Both the position numbers and the translations under genes were made by a program. From positions 186,001 to 250,000 of the forward strand of contig NZ_JACJGB010000004.1 of NCBI RefSeq assembly GCF_014164775.1: 64,000 nt of DNA. The letters are read 5' to 3'. Positions 17,265 to 26,196 of this stretch are shown piece after piece. Origin of the DNA: Tessaracoccus sp. MC1679. Lineage in GTDB: Bacteria; Actinomycetota; Actinomycetes; Propionibacteriales; Propionibacteriaceae. Positions within the stretch are counted from its first letter, which is position 1. Every line of letters starts with the position of its first letter. The notes below the pieces were generated by a model. The model ran no database searches. It was not told where the DNA came from and was given only the letters and a program-made list of their open reading frames with translations.

Positions 17265-17756
17265 ATGGAACTGTTCAACCGTCTCGACCCTGTCATCCTC
17301 GAGGGGCTCAACGAGGCCCTCGGGCACCGTGCCGACGTGCTGGCCCATGGGATGGGGGAGGGGGTGGTGCTGGTTGGCACACGGGCCCACCTTGCCCGAC
17401 GCGTCGGTGACACGTGGCGGGTGTGGGGCTGGGAGGAGGTCGGCAGCGGCTCCTGGATCGGGGAGGCCGACAAGTTCCGCTGGCGCACCGTCGAAGGTGA
17501 GAGGTTCGAAGCGCAGCTCACCGATCCGGGCAGGCTGCCTGAGCTGTTCCAGGAGCGCGTGCAGGCCTCCACCGTCGTGCAGAGCGTGGTGGACGGGACC
17601 AGGGGCCAGGTGCAGATCGTGGGGCGCAGGAGCCTGGGAGAGAATCCCAAGCTCCACTGGTACGCCGTGCCCGCCGGTGGTGCGGACCTGGAGGATCCCG
17701 CCACGCGGGCGGCCGTGGTCGCGGAGACAGACCGCCTTGCCACCGAGTACTTCTGA
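17265..17756 (+). CDS. Conserved actinobacterial hypothetical protein
   Basis: This soluble 163-residue protein has no signal peptide or membrane span. It opens with MELFNRLDPVILEGLNEAL, has Trp-rich strands (DTWRVWGWEEVGSGSW and KFRWRTVEGERFE), and ends LATEYF. Similar proteins of this style occur in actinobacteria, but no function can be named from motifs. It is transcribed divergently from the sigma factor gene with about 105 nt between the starts, which probably holds both promoters. ATG 17265 is preferred because upstream codons in the same frame lie inside the antisense of the sigma gene. tRNA-Asn follows 83 nt after the stop. Confidence 0.7.
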   Translation: MELFNRLDPVILEGLNEALGHRADVLAHGMGEGVVLVGTRAHLARRVGDTWRVWGWEEVGSGSWIGEADKFRWRTVEGERFEAQLTDPGRLPELFQERVQASTVVQSVVDGTRGQVQIVGRRSLGENPKLHWYAVPAGGADLEDPATRAAVVAETDRLATEYF

Positions 17757-17839
17757 GGCGAGCGGCGAGCGGCGCGAGGCCGATTCGCACCACCTGGATC
17801 GATCTGCTAACGTACTTCAGGCGCGTGGGAAACCACCGT

Positions 17840-17915
17840 TCCCTGGTAGCTCAATTGGCAGAGCATTCGACTGTTAATCGAAGGGTTACTGGTTCGAGTC
17901 CAGTCCGGGGAGCCA
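17840..17915 (+). tRNA. tRNA-Asn (anticodon GTT), CCA encoded
   Basis: The cloverleaf can be folded by hand. The acceptor TCCCTGG pairs with CCGGGGA with one wobble, the anticodon stem-loop reads CGACTGTTAATCG with GTT, and the T-arm reads ACTGGTTCGAGTCCAGT. Discriminator G and CCA are encoded. A strong terminator begins 5 nt later. A degenerate copy of its 3' half lies in the island near 56512, so this or a related gene was probably an attachment site. Confidence 0.95.
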
Positions 17916-17920
17916 TGCGA

Positions 17921-17960
17921 AAGCCGCTCTGACTAGGTTAAACACTAGTCAGGGCGGCTT
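17921..17960 (+). terminator. Terminator of tRNA-Asn
   Basis: A 16-bp stem with one G-T wobble (AAGCCGCTCTGACTAG against CTAGTCAGGGCGGCTT) encloses an 8-nt A/T-rich loop and is followed by CTTCTTC. It ends the tRNA-Asn transcript. A diverged copy of the same hairpin occurs at 56530-56581. Confidence 0.85.
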
Positions 17961-18014
17961 CTTCGTCGATAGGAGTGCGACATCCGGGCAACGTCCGTGG
18001 GCCAGGAAGGGTGC

Positions 18015-19409
18015 TCAGCTGAGCTCAGCCAGGTCCCCGAGGAATGCTTGGGCCCAATCGTCGATCGTGTGAGTCTCCACCTGCTTCTTCAAGGCGCGCA
18101 TACGTCGCTGGCGGGCACGCACCGTGTCCGTGGCCGCCTGCATCAGCGCGGACTTCATCCCGTTGAGGTCGTAGGGGTTGACGAGATAGGCCTGCTTCAG
18201 TTCCAGTGCTGCGCCCGCGAACTCGCTCAGCACCAGCGCGCCGCTGGTGTTGGGGTGGCAGGCCACGTACTCCTTCGCCACCAGGTTCATCCCGTCCCGA
18301 AGCGGCGTGACCACCATCACGTCAGCGATCCTGTACATGGCCGCCATGGTCGCCCGAGGGTAGCCGGCGTGCCTGTACACGATTGCGGGGCGCCCGACCC
18401 CTCCCACCTCCGAGTTGATCCGGCCCACCAGTTGGTCGATGTCGTCTCGCAGGCGCTTGTACTCCTCGACGCGTTCACGCGACGGTGTGGCCACCTGGAC
18501 GAAGACGACATCCGACGGATCCAGCTTGCCTTCCGCGAACAGCTCACCCATCGCGCGGACCCTCTGCCGGAGCCCCTTGGTGTAGTCCAACCGGTCCACG
18601 CCCAGGAAGACCAGCTTGGGATGCCCCAACTCGTCGAGCAGCGACTCGGCCTCCGCGATCACTTCCGGGGAAGCGGCCAGGTCTGCGAAGCCCTGGGCGT
18701 CGATCGAGATCGGATAGGCGCGGGCTGCACAGCGATGGCCCGACGTCACGCGGACCGTGTCACGCTCAACCTTGTGTGTGGTGAGCCGGCGCACCAGCCG
18801 AAGGAAGTTGGCGGCGCCCCCGGGCACCTGGAAACCGATCAGATCCGCCCCGAGCAGCCCCTCAAGAATCTCCTTGCGCCACGGCAGCTGGGAGAAGATC
18901 TCCCCGGGCGGGAAGGGGATATGCAGGAAAAAGCCAATCCTCAGGTCTGGCCTCAACGCACGGAGCAGTTGCGGGACAAGTTGGAGCTGGTAGTCCTGGA
19001 CCCACACCGTCGCTCCTTCGGCCGCAGCCTCTGCAGCCGCCTCCGCGAAGCGCTTGTTGACCGTCACGTAGGCGTCCCACCACTCCCGGTGAAACTCGGG
19101 AAAGGCCACCGTGTCGTGGTAGAGCGGCCACAGCGTGGCGTTGGAGAATCCCTCGTAGTACTCCTCGTGCTCCTCGGCGCTCAGCGGCACCGGCACGATG
19201 TCGTAGCCGTCGTGGGCGAAGGGTTGAACGGTTTCGTCCGCCGCGCCATGCCACCCCACCCACGCGCCACCCTGTTGGCGCATCACCGGTTCGAGGGCGG
19301 TGACCAGACCGCCTGGCGAGCTGCGCCAGTCGACTGACCCGTCGTCTCCTGTCACCCGGTCCACCGGAAGCCTGTTCGCGACGACGACAAAGCTGGCACG
19401 TTCCATCAT
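18015..19409 (-). CDS. otsA: Alpha,alpha-trehalose-6-phosphate synthase (UDP-forming)
   Basis: This enzyme transfers glucose from a nucleotide sugar to glucose-6-phosphate, forming trehalose-6-phosphate. The 464-residue GT20 protein has [12 protein letters not shown] at the N-terminus (substrate loop), [10 protein letters not shown], and [15 protein letters not shown]. The motifs [29 protein letters not shown] and [16 protein letters not shown] complete the active site. A GAGGAGG sequence lies upstream of ATGATG. It is divergent from otsB, with 68 nt between the start codons, so a shared control region is likely. The product would serve as osmoprotectant or carbon store after dephosphorylation. 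Confidence 0.96.
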   Translation of the reverse strand: MMERASFVVVANRLPVDRVTGDDGSVDWRSSPGGLVTALEPVMRQQGGAWVGWHGAADETVQPFAHDGYDIVPVPLSAEEHEEYYEGFSNATLWPLYHDTVAFPEFHREWWDAYVTVNKRFAEAAAEAAAEGATVWVQDYQLQLVPQLLRALRPDLRIGFFLHIPFPPGEIFSQLPWRKEILEGLLGADLIGFQVPGGAANFLRLVRRLTTHKVERDTVRVTSGHRCAARAYPISIDAQGFADLAASPEVIAEAESLLDELGHPKLVFLGVDRLDYTKGLRQRVRAMGELFAEGKLDPSDVVFVQVATPSRERVEEYKRLRDDIDQLVGRINSEVGGVGRPAIVYRHAGYPRATMAAMYRIADVMVVTPLRDGMNLVAKEYVACHPNTSGALVLSEFAGAALELKQAYLVNPYDLNGMKSALMQAATDTVRARQRRMRALKKQVETHTIDDWAQAFLGDLAELS

Positions 19410-19477
19410 GGTTCCTCCTCAACTCGCCCCCACCCTACCGAGCCCGACAGGGCATCGCTGCGTGGCAGAGTGGGTCC

Positions 19478-20305
19478 ATGACGACCTGGCATGCACGAAC
19501 CCCAGCCGCCCACGACTTCCTGGCCGCCGCAACAGCAGCCCCCGACTCGGTCCTTGTGGCCCTGGACTTCGACGGCACTCTTGCGCCCATCGTCGACGAC
19601 CCTGAAACCTCGGCGATGCATCCCGAGGCCGCGGATGCGCTGGCCGGCCTGGGGCCGAAGGTCGGGCAGGTGGCCATCATCACCGGGCGTCCCGTGGCGA
19701 AGGTCCGCCAACTCGGACAGCTTGAGCGACGCGCCGGCCTGGGCGGGGTCATCGTGATGGGGCAGTACGGGGCAGAACGGTGGGATGCGCGTACAGGCGT
19801 CGAGACCCCGCCCGAAACGCCCCAGAGCGTCGCCGTGGCCACGGTGCAGATCGAACGGGCGCTGGCGGATCTCGGACTGCCAGGCGTGCACCTCGAGGAC
19901 AAGGGGCAGGCGATCGGGATCCACGTGCGTCGTTGCCCGGACCCCACGGCCGCCTTCGCGACGCTGAAGCCCGTCGCCGCGGAGATCGCAGAGGCCAACG
20001 GACTGACCCTCGAGCCGGGCAAGCACGTCCTTGAGTTGCGCTCGTCCTCGATGACCAAGGGCGATGCGCTACGCGCACTCATCGAGGAGACCGGAGCCAC
20101 CGTCGTGGCGATGTGTGGCGACGACCTTGGTGACCTCCCTGCCTTCGATCTGCTGCGGGAGTTGCGCGATGACGGTGTGACCACCTGCATCGTCGTGAGC
20201 GGATCCCACGAACTCCCCGCGTTGATCGACCATGCCGACGTGGTGGCCGACGGTCCCGCGGGAGTCGCGGCCTGGCTGGCCGCGTTGTCGCGGCACCTAC
20301 CCTGA
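19478..20305 (+). CDS. otsB: Trehalose-6-phosphate phosphatase
   Basis: This HAD-superfamily enzyme removes phosphate from trehalose-6-phosphate to give trehalose. The HAD nucleophile motif is ALDFDGTLAPIVDDPE (nucleophile Asp in DFDGT). Motif II lies in VAIITGRP, and motif IV in MCGDDLGDLPAF. HADs need Mg2+, held by these Asp residues. The 275-residue size is typical. It is transcribed away from otsA, completing the OtsAB route. A tRNA gene on the opposite strand follows 22 nt after the stop. Confidence 0.94.
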   Translation: MTTWHARTPAAHDFLAAATAAPDSVLVALDFDGTLAPIVDDPETSAMHPEAADALAGLGPKVGQVAIITGRPVAKVRQLGQLERRAGLGGVIVMGQYGAERWDARTGVETPPETPQSVAVATVQIERALADLGLPGVHLEDKGQAIGIHVRRCPDPTAAFATLKPVAAEIAEANGLTLEPGKHVLELRSSSMTKGDALRALIEETGATVVAMCGDDLGDLPAFDLLRELRDDGVTTCIVVSGSHELPALIDHADVVADGPAGVAAWLAALSRHLP

Positions 20306-20327
20306 TCAGCTTGGCCTGATCCGAACG

Positions 20328-20401
20328 TGGGGCGAGCGGGGCTCGAACCCGCGACCCGCGGATTATGAGTCCGCTGCACTAACCGGCTGTGCTATCGCCC
20401 C
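20328..20401 (-). tRNA. tRNA with CAT anticodon (elongator Met, or Ile2)
   Basis: On the minus strand the acceptor GGGGCGA pairs perfectly with TCGCCCC. The anticodon stem-loop reads GCGGACTCATAATCCGC with CAT, and the T-arm reads CGCGGGTTCGAGCCCCGCG with minor mismatch. Discriminator is A; CCA is not encoded. It lacks initiator features such as an unpaired first base pair. A CAT anticodon can belong to elongator methionine tRNA or to isoleucine tRNA whose C34 becomes lysidine. Sequence alone does not decide between them here. Confidence 0.9.
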
Positions 20402-20440
20402 TGGGTCGCCCGCCAGCATATCGCGTGCCCGAGGCGAGGT

Positions 20441-21319
20441 TCAGAGACGAGGGTTCGGCGACGGGTCGCCCGGCCCTGACTCGTCGCCGCTGGGCTGATT
20501 CATCGACGGGCTCTGCGTGTAGGGCCCCGGGTCGTTCCCCGGGCTGCCCGACGGGCTCCCACTGCCATCGCCCTGGGACGGCGAGGCGGACTGAGGGCTG
20601 CCTGAGCCCGATCCTGAACCTCCGCTGCCCTCACCCATCGACGGGATGGGCTGCGGCGCGTTGACCGGCGGCTGATTCTGGAACAGCAGGATGGCCAGCA
20701 GCAGCGCTAGCGCCGTCAGGAGCGCCATGAGCAGGAATGACACCAGCACCGTGATCCACCCCGCGCGATCGGTACGGCCGGGCCAGGGGAGTGGCCACAT
20801 GCGGGTGGCGCCCCGCTCGGTCCGGCTGATCCAATGAAGCCGGTAGTCCGGCCCCGCCGGCTCGCTGAGCGGCGGGATGCGGGACAGATCGACGGCGCGA
20901 AGCACGCGGTCTGCCTCGTGGACCGCCGCCAACGAGCCGTCGAAGGCGAGCGCGACCCACGGGGCCAGCGGGGGGTGCTGCGAAAGCTGAGGGTCGCCGC
21001 CCTCTTCCCGGAACCGGACGGACATGCGCCCCTCATGCTGCCCCTCTCCGCCTCGCGCCACCACGGTGTCGATGTGCATGGCGTTGACCTCGCCGGAGAA
21101 GCGTGCGCGAGCGGCAGCATCCGTAGCGGCGCCCGCAGACAGCAGAATCAGCAGCACCGAGTCGCCGCCGTCCTCGTGAGCGGCGAAGGCCGTGCCTGCC
21201 GGCGTCGCAGTGAGGCGCGAATCGAGCCAGAAATCGCCGACCCGGGCGGGATCGTCGTCCCGCAACGGATGATGGCCGGCCTTCGGGGCCGGCGCGGCGG
21301 GATCGTCGTGCGTGCTCAT
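20441..21319 (-). CDS. Membrane-anchored hypothetical protein with a Ser/Gly/Pro-rich tail
   Basis: This 292-residue protein has a soluble N-terminal domain of about 185 residues, including DDDPARVGDFWLDSRLTATP and GDSVLLILLSAGAATDAAARARF. One strong membrane span follows (ITVLVSFLLMALLTALALLL), then a low-complexity tail of repeated GSGSGSP/SQGDGSGSPSG units. The order suggests a cytoplasmic domain tethered to the membrane with an extracellular disordered tail. No known domain is recognised. The start at ATG 21319 is one of several possibilities (21328 is also plausible). It is divergent from the MoxR operon, with roughly 130 nt between the starts. Confidence 0.7.
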   Translation of the reverse strand: MSTHDDPAAPAPKAGHHPLRDDDPARVGDFWLDSRLTATPAGTAFAAHEDGGDSVLLILLSAGAATDAAARARFSGEVNAMHIDTVVARGGEGQHEGRMSVRFREEGGDPQLSQHPPLAPWVALAFDGSLAAVHEADRVLRAVDLSRIPPLSEPAGPDYRLHWISRTERGATRMWPLPWPGRTDRAGWITVLVSFLLMALLTALALLLAILLFQNQPPVNAPQPIPSMGEGSGGSGSGSGSPQSASPSQGDGSGSPSGSPGNDPGPYTQSPSMNQPSGDESGPGDPSPNPRL

Positions 21320-21446
21320 CGGTACCATCAAACCACGGTGCGCAAGAACGCTGCGCCACCCGATGCGCCTCCGTGAAGCCATGTGGGTGCTGTGACGGGG
21401 GCGCTATCGTTGAGCGCGGGTCACCCGAGCCAGAAGGAGTCACCGC

Positions 21447-22511
21447 GTGAGCACTACGCCGACGCAACACACGCAGCTGCCCCGCGATGTCGCGGACGCC
21501 GCGCGCCTGCTGGGTCAGGCGGTCAGCCAGGTGCAGCGCGTCATCGTCGGCCAGGAACACATGGTCCAGCAGCTGATGGTGGCCCTTCTTGCCAAGGGGC
21601 ACTGCCTGCTCGAGGGTGTGCCCGGTGTGGCGAAGACACTGGCGGTGCGGTCGTTCGCCACGGTCGTGGGCGGAGACTTCGCCCGAGTTCAGTTCACCCC
21701 GGACCTGGTGCCCTCGGACATCGTCGGCACCCGGATCTACTCCGCCAAGTCCGAGAATTTCGAGATCGAGCTCGGTCCCGTGTTCGTCAATTTCGTGCTC
21801 GCCGATGAGATCAACCGCGCACCCGCGAAGGTCCAGTCGGCCATGCTCGAGCTGATGGCCGAGAAGCAGGTCTCGATCGGCGGAAAGACGTATCCGGCGC
21901 CCAAGCCCTTCATCGTGATCGCCACCCAGAACCCCATCGAGTCCGAAGGCGTCTACCCCCTGCCCGAGGCGCAGCGGGACCGCTTCCTCCTGAAGGTGGA
22001 CGTGCCCTACCCGCGCGGCAACGAGGAACTGGAGATCCTCCGACGGATGAGCGTCAGCCCGCCTGAGGCGTCGCGTGTGTTGGATCCGAGCCTCGTCCGC
22101 CATCTCCAGGACATGGCGTCCAACGTCTTCGTCCACAATCTGGTGGCCGAGTACATCGTCCGTCTCGTCCTCGCCTCCCGCACCCCGGCCGAGTTCGGCA
22201 TGCCGGACCTCACCGGCGTCATCCAGATCGGCTGCTCGCCGCGTGCCACGCTGGGCCTGGTCGCGGCCGCCCGCGCCCTGGCGCTCATCAACGGCCGCGA
22301 CTATGTGCTTCCCACCGATGTCCAGGCCGTCGCCAAGGACGTGATGGCCCACCGCATCGTCCTCGGCTTCGACGCGGTCGCCGACAACATCAGCACAGCG
22401 GATGTGGTCGACCGGATCCTGGCGATGGTTCCCGCACCCACGCCCGTGTGGAGCGAGCAGCAACGGCAGGTGGCGCACGAGCAGCACGCGCACCAGCCCG
22501 GACGCAGCTAG
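21447..22511 (+). CDS. MoxR-family AAA+ ATPase
   Basis: MoxR ATPases act as chaperones that mature or insert metal cofactors into partner proteins containing von Willebrand A domains. The Walker A motif has the MoxR-specific form EGVPGVAKT (about residue 54). Walker B is LADEINRAPAKVQSAMLE. Sensor 1 is FIVIATQNPIESEGVYPLPEAQRDRF and sensor 2 lies around GCSPRATLGLVAAARA. The 354-residue length is typical. GTG start with AGAAGGAG upstream. The next genes encode DUF58 and two VWA proteins, the standard MoxR operon order; the client is unknown. Confidence 0.93.
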   Translation: MSTTPTQHTQLPRDVADAARLLGQAVSQVQRVIVGQEHMVQQLMVALLAKGHCLLEGVPGVAKTLAVRSFATVVGGDFARVQFTPDLVPSDIVGTRIYSAKSENFEIELGPVFVNFVLADEINRAPAKVQSAMLELMAEKQVSIGGKTYPAPKPFIVIATQNPIESEGVYPLPEAQRDRFLLKVDVPYPRGNEELEILRRMSVSPPEASRVLDPSLVRHLQDMASNVFVHNLVAEYIVRLVLASRTPAEFGMPDLTGVIQIGCSPRATLGLVAAARALALINGRDYVLPTDVQAVAKDVMAHRIVLGFDAVADNISTADVVDRILAMVPAPTPVWSEQQRQVAHEQHAHQPGRS

Positions 22512-22520
22512 GGAGGGCCC

Positions 22521-23600
22521 ATGGCCCAACCCGGCTTCTCGTTCACCGGCCCACCCCCGCAGGGTCCTCCGCTGCCGCCTCCGGACAAGACCGGCGCCGA
22601 GTGGTCCGTCCTCAGGCCACCGGCAGGCCCGACCATCCCGTTGAGCAAGCTCGCCCCGGAGGCTGCGCTGCGCAGACTCGAGCTGACGATCGTGCGCCGG
22701 TTGGAGGGGTTCCTGCACGGCGACCACCTTGGGCTCCTGCCGGGCGCCGGGTCGGACACCAACGATGCGCGTGTCTACCAGCCGGGTCAGGACGACGTCC
22801 GCAAGATGGACTGGGCCGTGACCGCACGCACCACCGTCCCGCACGTCCGCGACACGATGGCGGACCGTGAGCTCGAGGTGTGGGCGCTCCTCGACGTGAC
22901 GCCGTCGATGAACTGGGGCACCGAGGGGGTCACCAAACGGGACCTCGGGATCGCGGCCATCGCCACCATCGGCTTCCTCAGCCAGCGGATGGGGGACCGG
23001 TTCGGCGGCATGATGATGCTCCCGGACCGGGTCAAGCGGCTGCCCGCCCGCTCCGGCCGCACCGCGCTCTACGGGCTCCTGCGCAAGATGTTGACCGAGC
23101 CGATTGTGCCGGACCATGCACCCGGACAGCTTGAGCTGGCCGACGGCATCGAGCAGATGACCCGGTCGCAGCGCCGCCGCGGTATGAGGGTGATCGTCTC
23201 CGACTTCCTCACCCCCGGAGACGCCGAGCTAGACCCGGCCGTGCCGCCGCCGTGGGAGCGGGCCGTGCGGCGTCTCGCGGTGCGCAACCAGGTGCTGTGC
23301 GTCGAGGTGATCGACAGGCACGAGATGGAGTTCCCGGACGTGGGCGAGATGCTCATCCACGACCCCGAGACCTCGTTCTCCCGCTACGTCAATACCTCCG
23401 ACGACGCGGCCAGGCGGCGAATGGACGCCGCGACAAAGGCGCAGCGTGAGCGCATCAAGGTGTCGCTGCGCCGCGCCGGAGCCGGCCACATCCAGCTGCG
23501 GACCGATCGCGACTGGGTGGCCGACATCGCCCGCTTCGTGCTCAACTACCGCCGGGTGGCAGGCATGCTGCATCAGCCACCCCAGGGGGTGAGCAAGTAG
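22521..23600 (+). CDS. DUF58 domain protein of the MoxR operon
   Basis: The DUF58 signature is GSDTNDARVYQPGQDDVRKMDWAVTART (family pattern RxYxPGDDxRxIdW, near residue 85). It is followed by a VWA-like fold starting ELEVWALLDVTPSMNWG, which has a partial MIDAS (DVTPS). The 359-residue protein lacks the N-terminal membrane spans found in some DUF58 members and is probably cytoplasmic. A Pro/Gly-rich N-terminus precedes the domain. The start is 10 nt after moxR and the stop is immediately followed by the next GTG, so the genes form one operon. The role is unknown beyond the MoxR association. Confidence 0.9.
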   Translation: MAQPGFSFTGPPPQGPPLPPPDKTGAEWSVLRPPAGPTIPLSKLAPEAALRRLELTIVRRLEGFLHGDHLGLLPGAGSDTNDARVYQPGQDDVRKMDWAVTARTTVPHVRDTMADRELEVWALLDVTPSMNWGTEGVTKRDLGIAAIATIGFLSQRMGDRFGGMMMLPDRVKRLPARSGRTALYGLLRKMLTEPIVPDHAPGQLELADGIEQMTRSQRRRGMRVIVSDFLTPGDAELDPAVPPPWERAVRRLAVRNQVLCVEVIDRHEMEFPDVGEMLIHDPETSFSRYVNTSDDAARRRMDAATKAQRERIKVSLRRAGAGHIQLRTDRDWVADIARFVLNYRRVAGMLHQPPQGVSK

Positions 23601-24560
23601 GTGATCCCGGACTTCCAGAACCCCGAGCGGTTGTGGACGCTGGCCCTGCTGCCGGTGCTCATCGTCGTGTACCTGATCCTGCTCCGCCTCAAGGGCCGGA
23701 TCGCCCTGCGGTTCACCAACACCGGTGTCCTTGCCAGGGTCGTCGGGCATCAGCGCCGGTGGACACGGCACCTGGCAGTCGCAATGTCGCTGGCCTCGCT
23801 GGTGGCCCTCGGGCTTGCCTACGCCAACCCGTTGGGCACCGAGCGCCAGCCCCGCGAGCGCGCCACCGTGGTGATGGTCATCGACACGTCCTTATCGATG
23901 TCTGCTGAGGACGTGCCGCCGGACAGGCTCACCGCCGCGAAGGAGGCGGCCGTCAGCTTCATCCAGGAGATCCCGGACGCCTACAACGTGGCCGTCGTCG
24001 CGATGGACGCCAACCCCTCCATCGTCGTGCCGCCCACCACGGACCGGGGCGTCACCGAGCGTGCGATCAACTCGTTGGAGCTCGCGGATGGAACCGCGAT
24101 CGGGGAGTCGATCACCTCCGCGCTCCGCGCCGTCGATCAGGCGCCCCCGGGCGACGCCGAGGACGAGCCCGCTCCCGCCATGATCGTGCTGCTCTCGGAT
24201 GGCACCAACACCGAAGGGCCCCCGGCCGAAGGACCCACCGCCGAGGCGCAGGAACGGGGAGTCCCCATCTTCACCATTGCCTACGGCACGCAGAATGGGT
24301 TTGTGGACCTGGACGGGCAGCGAGAGAACGTGGCACCCGACACGGCTGCCCTGAAGGCGATCGCTGACGCGACGGGAGGGCGGGCCGTGGACGCAGACGA
24401 CGCCGCGTCGCTGGTGGAGGCCTACCGTGACATCGGCTCGGTGGTGGGGTTTGAGGACGTGAAGAAGCCGATCACGGCCCAGTATGCGTTCTTCGCGCTG
24501 GGGTTCGCCGTCGTGGCTGCACTCGGCGCGGTCATGATGGCGGCACGGTGGCCACGATGA
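23601..24560 (+). CDS. Von Willebrand factor A domain membrane protein (BatA-like)
   Basis: Two membrane spans flank a VWA domain. The first span is LWTLALLPVLIVVYLILL. A further N-terminal hydrophobic segment is TRHLAVAMSLASLVALGLAY, and the last span AQYAFFALGFAVVAALGAVM lies at the C-terminus. The VWA MIDAS reads VVMVIDTSLSMSAED (DxSxS), with the distal metal Asp in IVLLSDGTNTEGP. The metal-binding site is therefore intact, implying ligand or partner binding near the membrane. GTG start directly follows the DUF58 stop codon with no gap. The stop overlaps the next VWA gene by 13 nt. Confidence 0.92.
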   Translation: MIPDFQNPERLWTLALLPVLIVVYLILLRLKGRIALRFTNTGVLARVVGHQRRWTRHLAVAMSLASLVALGLAYANPLGTERQPRERATVVMVIDTSLSMSAEDVPPDRLTAAKEAAVSFIQEIPDAYNVAVVAMDANPSIVVPPTTDRGVTERAINSLELADGTAIGESITSALRAVDQAPPGDAEDEPAPAMIVLLSDGTNTEGPPAEGPTAEAQERGVPIFTIAYGTQNGFVDLDGQRENVAPDTAALKAIADATGGRAVDADDAASLVEAYRDIGSVVGFEDVKKPITAQYAFFALGFAVVAALGAVMMAARWPR

Positions 24561-25513
24561 TTCCCCTGGCGCTCGAGTTCATGCTGCCGCAGCGCCTGTG
24601 GGCGCTCCTGGTGATCCCCCTGATCGCGGTGCTCTATGTCGTGCTGTCGGGGCGGACCACCCACCGCCCCATGAGCAGCCGGCTGCGTCTGGTCGTGCCC
24701 AAGGATGCCGCCTGGAAGCGCCACGGGGCCGTGCTTCTCGCCCTCCTCAGCCTGGGATCGCTCATCATCGCCTGGGCGGTCCCGAAGGATTATGTGGACA
24801 AGCCGCGGGACCGCGCCACCGTGGTGGTCGCCCTCGACGTGTCGTGGTCCATGGAAGCCGAGGACGTTGATCCCAACAGACTCGCCGCCGCTCAGGCTGG
24901 GGCCAAGGCGTTCATCGGCTCCCTGCCAGAGCGGTTCAATGTGGCACTTGTGACCTTCGCCGGCACCCCGAATGTCGCGGTGCCGCCCACGATCGACCGC
25001 GGCGTGATCGACCGAGCCATCGACGCTGTGGAGCTGGCCCCCTCCACCGCCGTCGGTGAGGGGGTGTACGCGAGCCTCGATGCGCTGAAGCTGGTGCCCC
25101 CGGACCCCGATGATCCAGAGGCGGTTGCGCCCGCTGCGATCGTGCTCCTCTCAGATGGTGCCACCAACATCGGCCGCTCCTCCTCGGGCGCCGCGGCGGC
25201 GGCAAGCGAGGCCGGGGTGCCCGTCCACACCATCGCGTACGGCACTGACAACGGCTTCGTCGAGCAGGATGGCCAACGCCAACGGGTGGCGGTGGACCAC
25301 TACGAGCTCTCCGAGATCGCGAGGCTCTCAGGCGGAAAGAAGTACGCGGCTGAGAGCAGCAGCCAGCTGCGCGAGGTGTACGAGGCCATCCGCCAGTCCG
25401 TGGGCACCGAGAAGGTCCCCGCGGATGTTACCGACCGCTACGCCGGATTGGCGATCATCTTCGCCGTCCTCGCGGCCCTGGGCGTCATCTCGTTGGGGGC
25501 GCGCTGGCCATGA
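24548..25513 (+). CDS. Second von Willebrand factor A domain membrane protein (BatA/BatB-like)
   Basis: This 321-residue paralogue has the same plan as the preceding gene. Its N-terminal span is QRLWALLVIPLIAVLYVVL and its C-terminal span YAGLAIIFAVLAALGVISLG. The MIDAS is VVVALDVSWSMEAED and the second metal segment IVLLSDGATNIGRS. The GVPVHTIAYGTDNGFV segment closely parallels the FTIAYGTQNGFVDLDG stretch of its neighbour, showing a tandem duplication. The start overlaps the upstream gene and the stop overlaps the PLP-binding protein gene by 4 nt. It probably works with the first VWA protein and the MoxR ATPase. Confidence 0.92.
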   Translation: MATMIPLALEFMLPQRLWALLVIPLIAVLYVVLSGRTTHRPMSSRLRLVVPKDAAWKRHGAVLLALLSLGSLIIAWAVPKDYVDKPRDRATVVVALDVSWSMEAEDVDPNRLAAAQAGAKAFIGSLPERFNVALVTFAGTPNVAVPPTIDRGVIDRAIDAVELAPSTAVGEGVYASLDALKLVPPDPDDPEAVAPAAIVLLSDGATNIGRSSSGAAAAASEAGVPVHTIAYGTDNGFVEQDGQRQRVAVDHYELSEIARLSGGKKYAAESSSQLREVYEAIRQSVGTEKVPADVTDRYAGLAIIFAVLAALGVISLGARWP

Positions 25514-26196
25514 GCATCGCGGAGCGGCTTGCCTTGGTACGCGCGGAGATCGACGACGCGTGCCGCGCCGCCGGCCGAGATCCAGCCGCCGTGCGGCTGC
25601 TTCCCGTGTCGAAGTACCACGGCCCGGATCAGATCCGCGAGGCCCACGCCGTGGGCTACAGCCTGTTCGGGGAGAACAAGGTGCAGGAGTTGGCGGCCAA
25701 ACACGCGGAGCTGGCGGGTGAGGGAATCGGGTTCGCGGTGATCGGACACGTCCAGACCAACAAGGCCAAGGCCGTGGCCGAACTCGCCGCCGAACTGCAT
25801 TCGCTCGACTCACTGCGGCTCGCGGAGGCCCTGCAGCGGCGCCTCGAGCAGCTGGGCCACCGCCTCCCGGTGTTGATTCAGGTCAACACCTCCCAGGAGG
25901 AGGCGAAGTTCGGCATCGCGTCCGAGGACGCCGTGAACTTCGCGCGTGAGCTGGCCGCATTCGACGCTCTTGAGGCGCGGGGACTGATGACGATGGCGGT
26001 CAACAGCCCGGACGTCTCGGCCGTGGCCGCCTGCTTCTCCAGCCTGGTGGAGGCGCAGTCCCGCATCCGTGACGCCGTGGGGGGAGGCTGGGACGAGCTG
26101 AGCATGGGCATGTCCAGCGACTTCCGCATCGCCATCGCCCACGGAGCCACCACTGTGCGTCTCGGAACCGCAGTTTTCGGTCCGCGCGGCTACTGA
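25510..26196 (+). CDS. YggS/PROSC-family pyridoxal-phosphate-binding protein
   Basis: This single-domain alanine-racemase-like barrel carries PLP and helps control PLP and amino-acid homeostasis; no enzymatic reaction is firmly established for the family. The PLP lysine is in RLLPVSKYHGPDQI (Lys at about residue 37). Conserved segments are GENKVQEL, FAVIGHVQTNKAK, PVLIQVNTSQEEAKFG and LSMGMSSDF near the C-terminus. At 228 residues it has the standard size. It is coupled by ATGA to the VWA operon, so it is likely co-transcribed with it, although function seems unrelated. The stop overlaps the convergent S9 peptidase gene by 7 nt. Confidence 0.94.
   Translation: MSIAERLALVRAEIDDACRAAGRDPAAVRLLPVSKYHGPDQIREAHAVGYSLFGENKVQELAAKHAELAGEGIGFAVIGHVQTNKAKAVAELAAELHSLDSLRLAEALQRRLEQLGHRLPVLIQVNTSQEEAKFGIASEDAVNFARELAAFDALEARGLMTMAVNSPDVSAVAACFSSLVEAQSRIRDAVGGGWDELSMGMSSDFRIAIAHGATTVRLGTAVFGPRGY

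Noticed and set aside
21033-23117. 694-codon minus-strand open frame
   Set aside because: Shadow of the moxR and DUF58 genes; no known motif.
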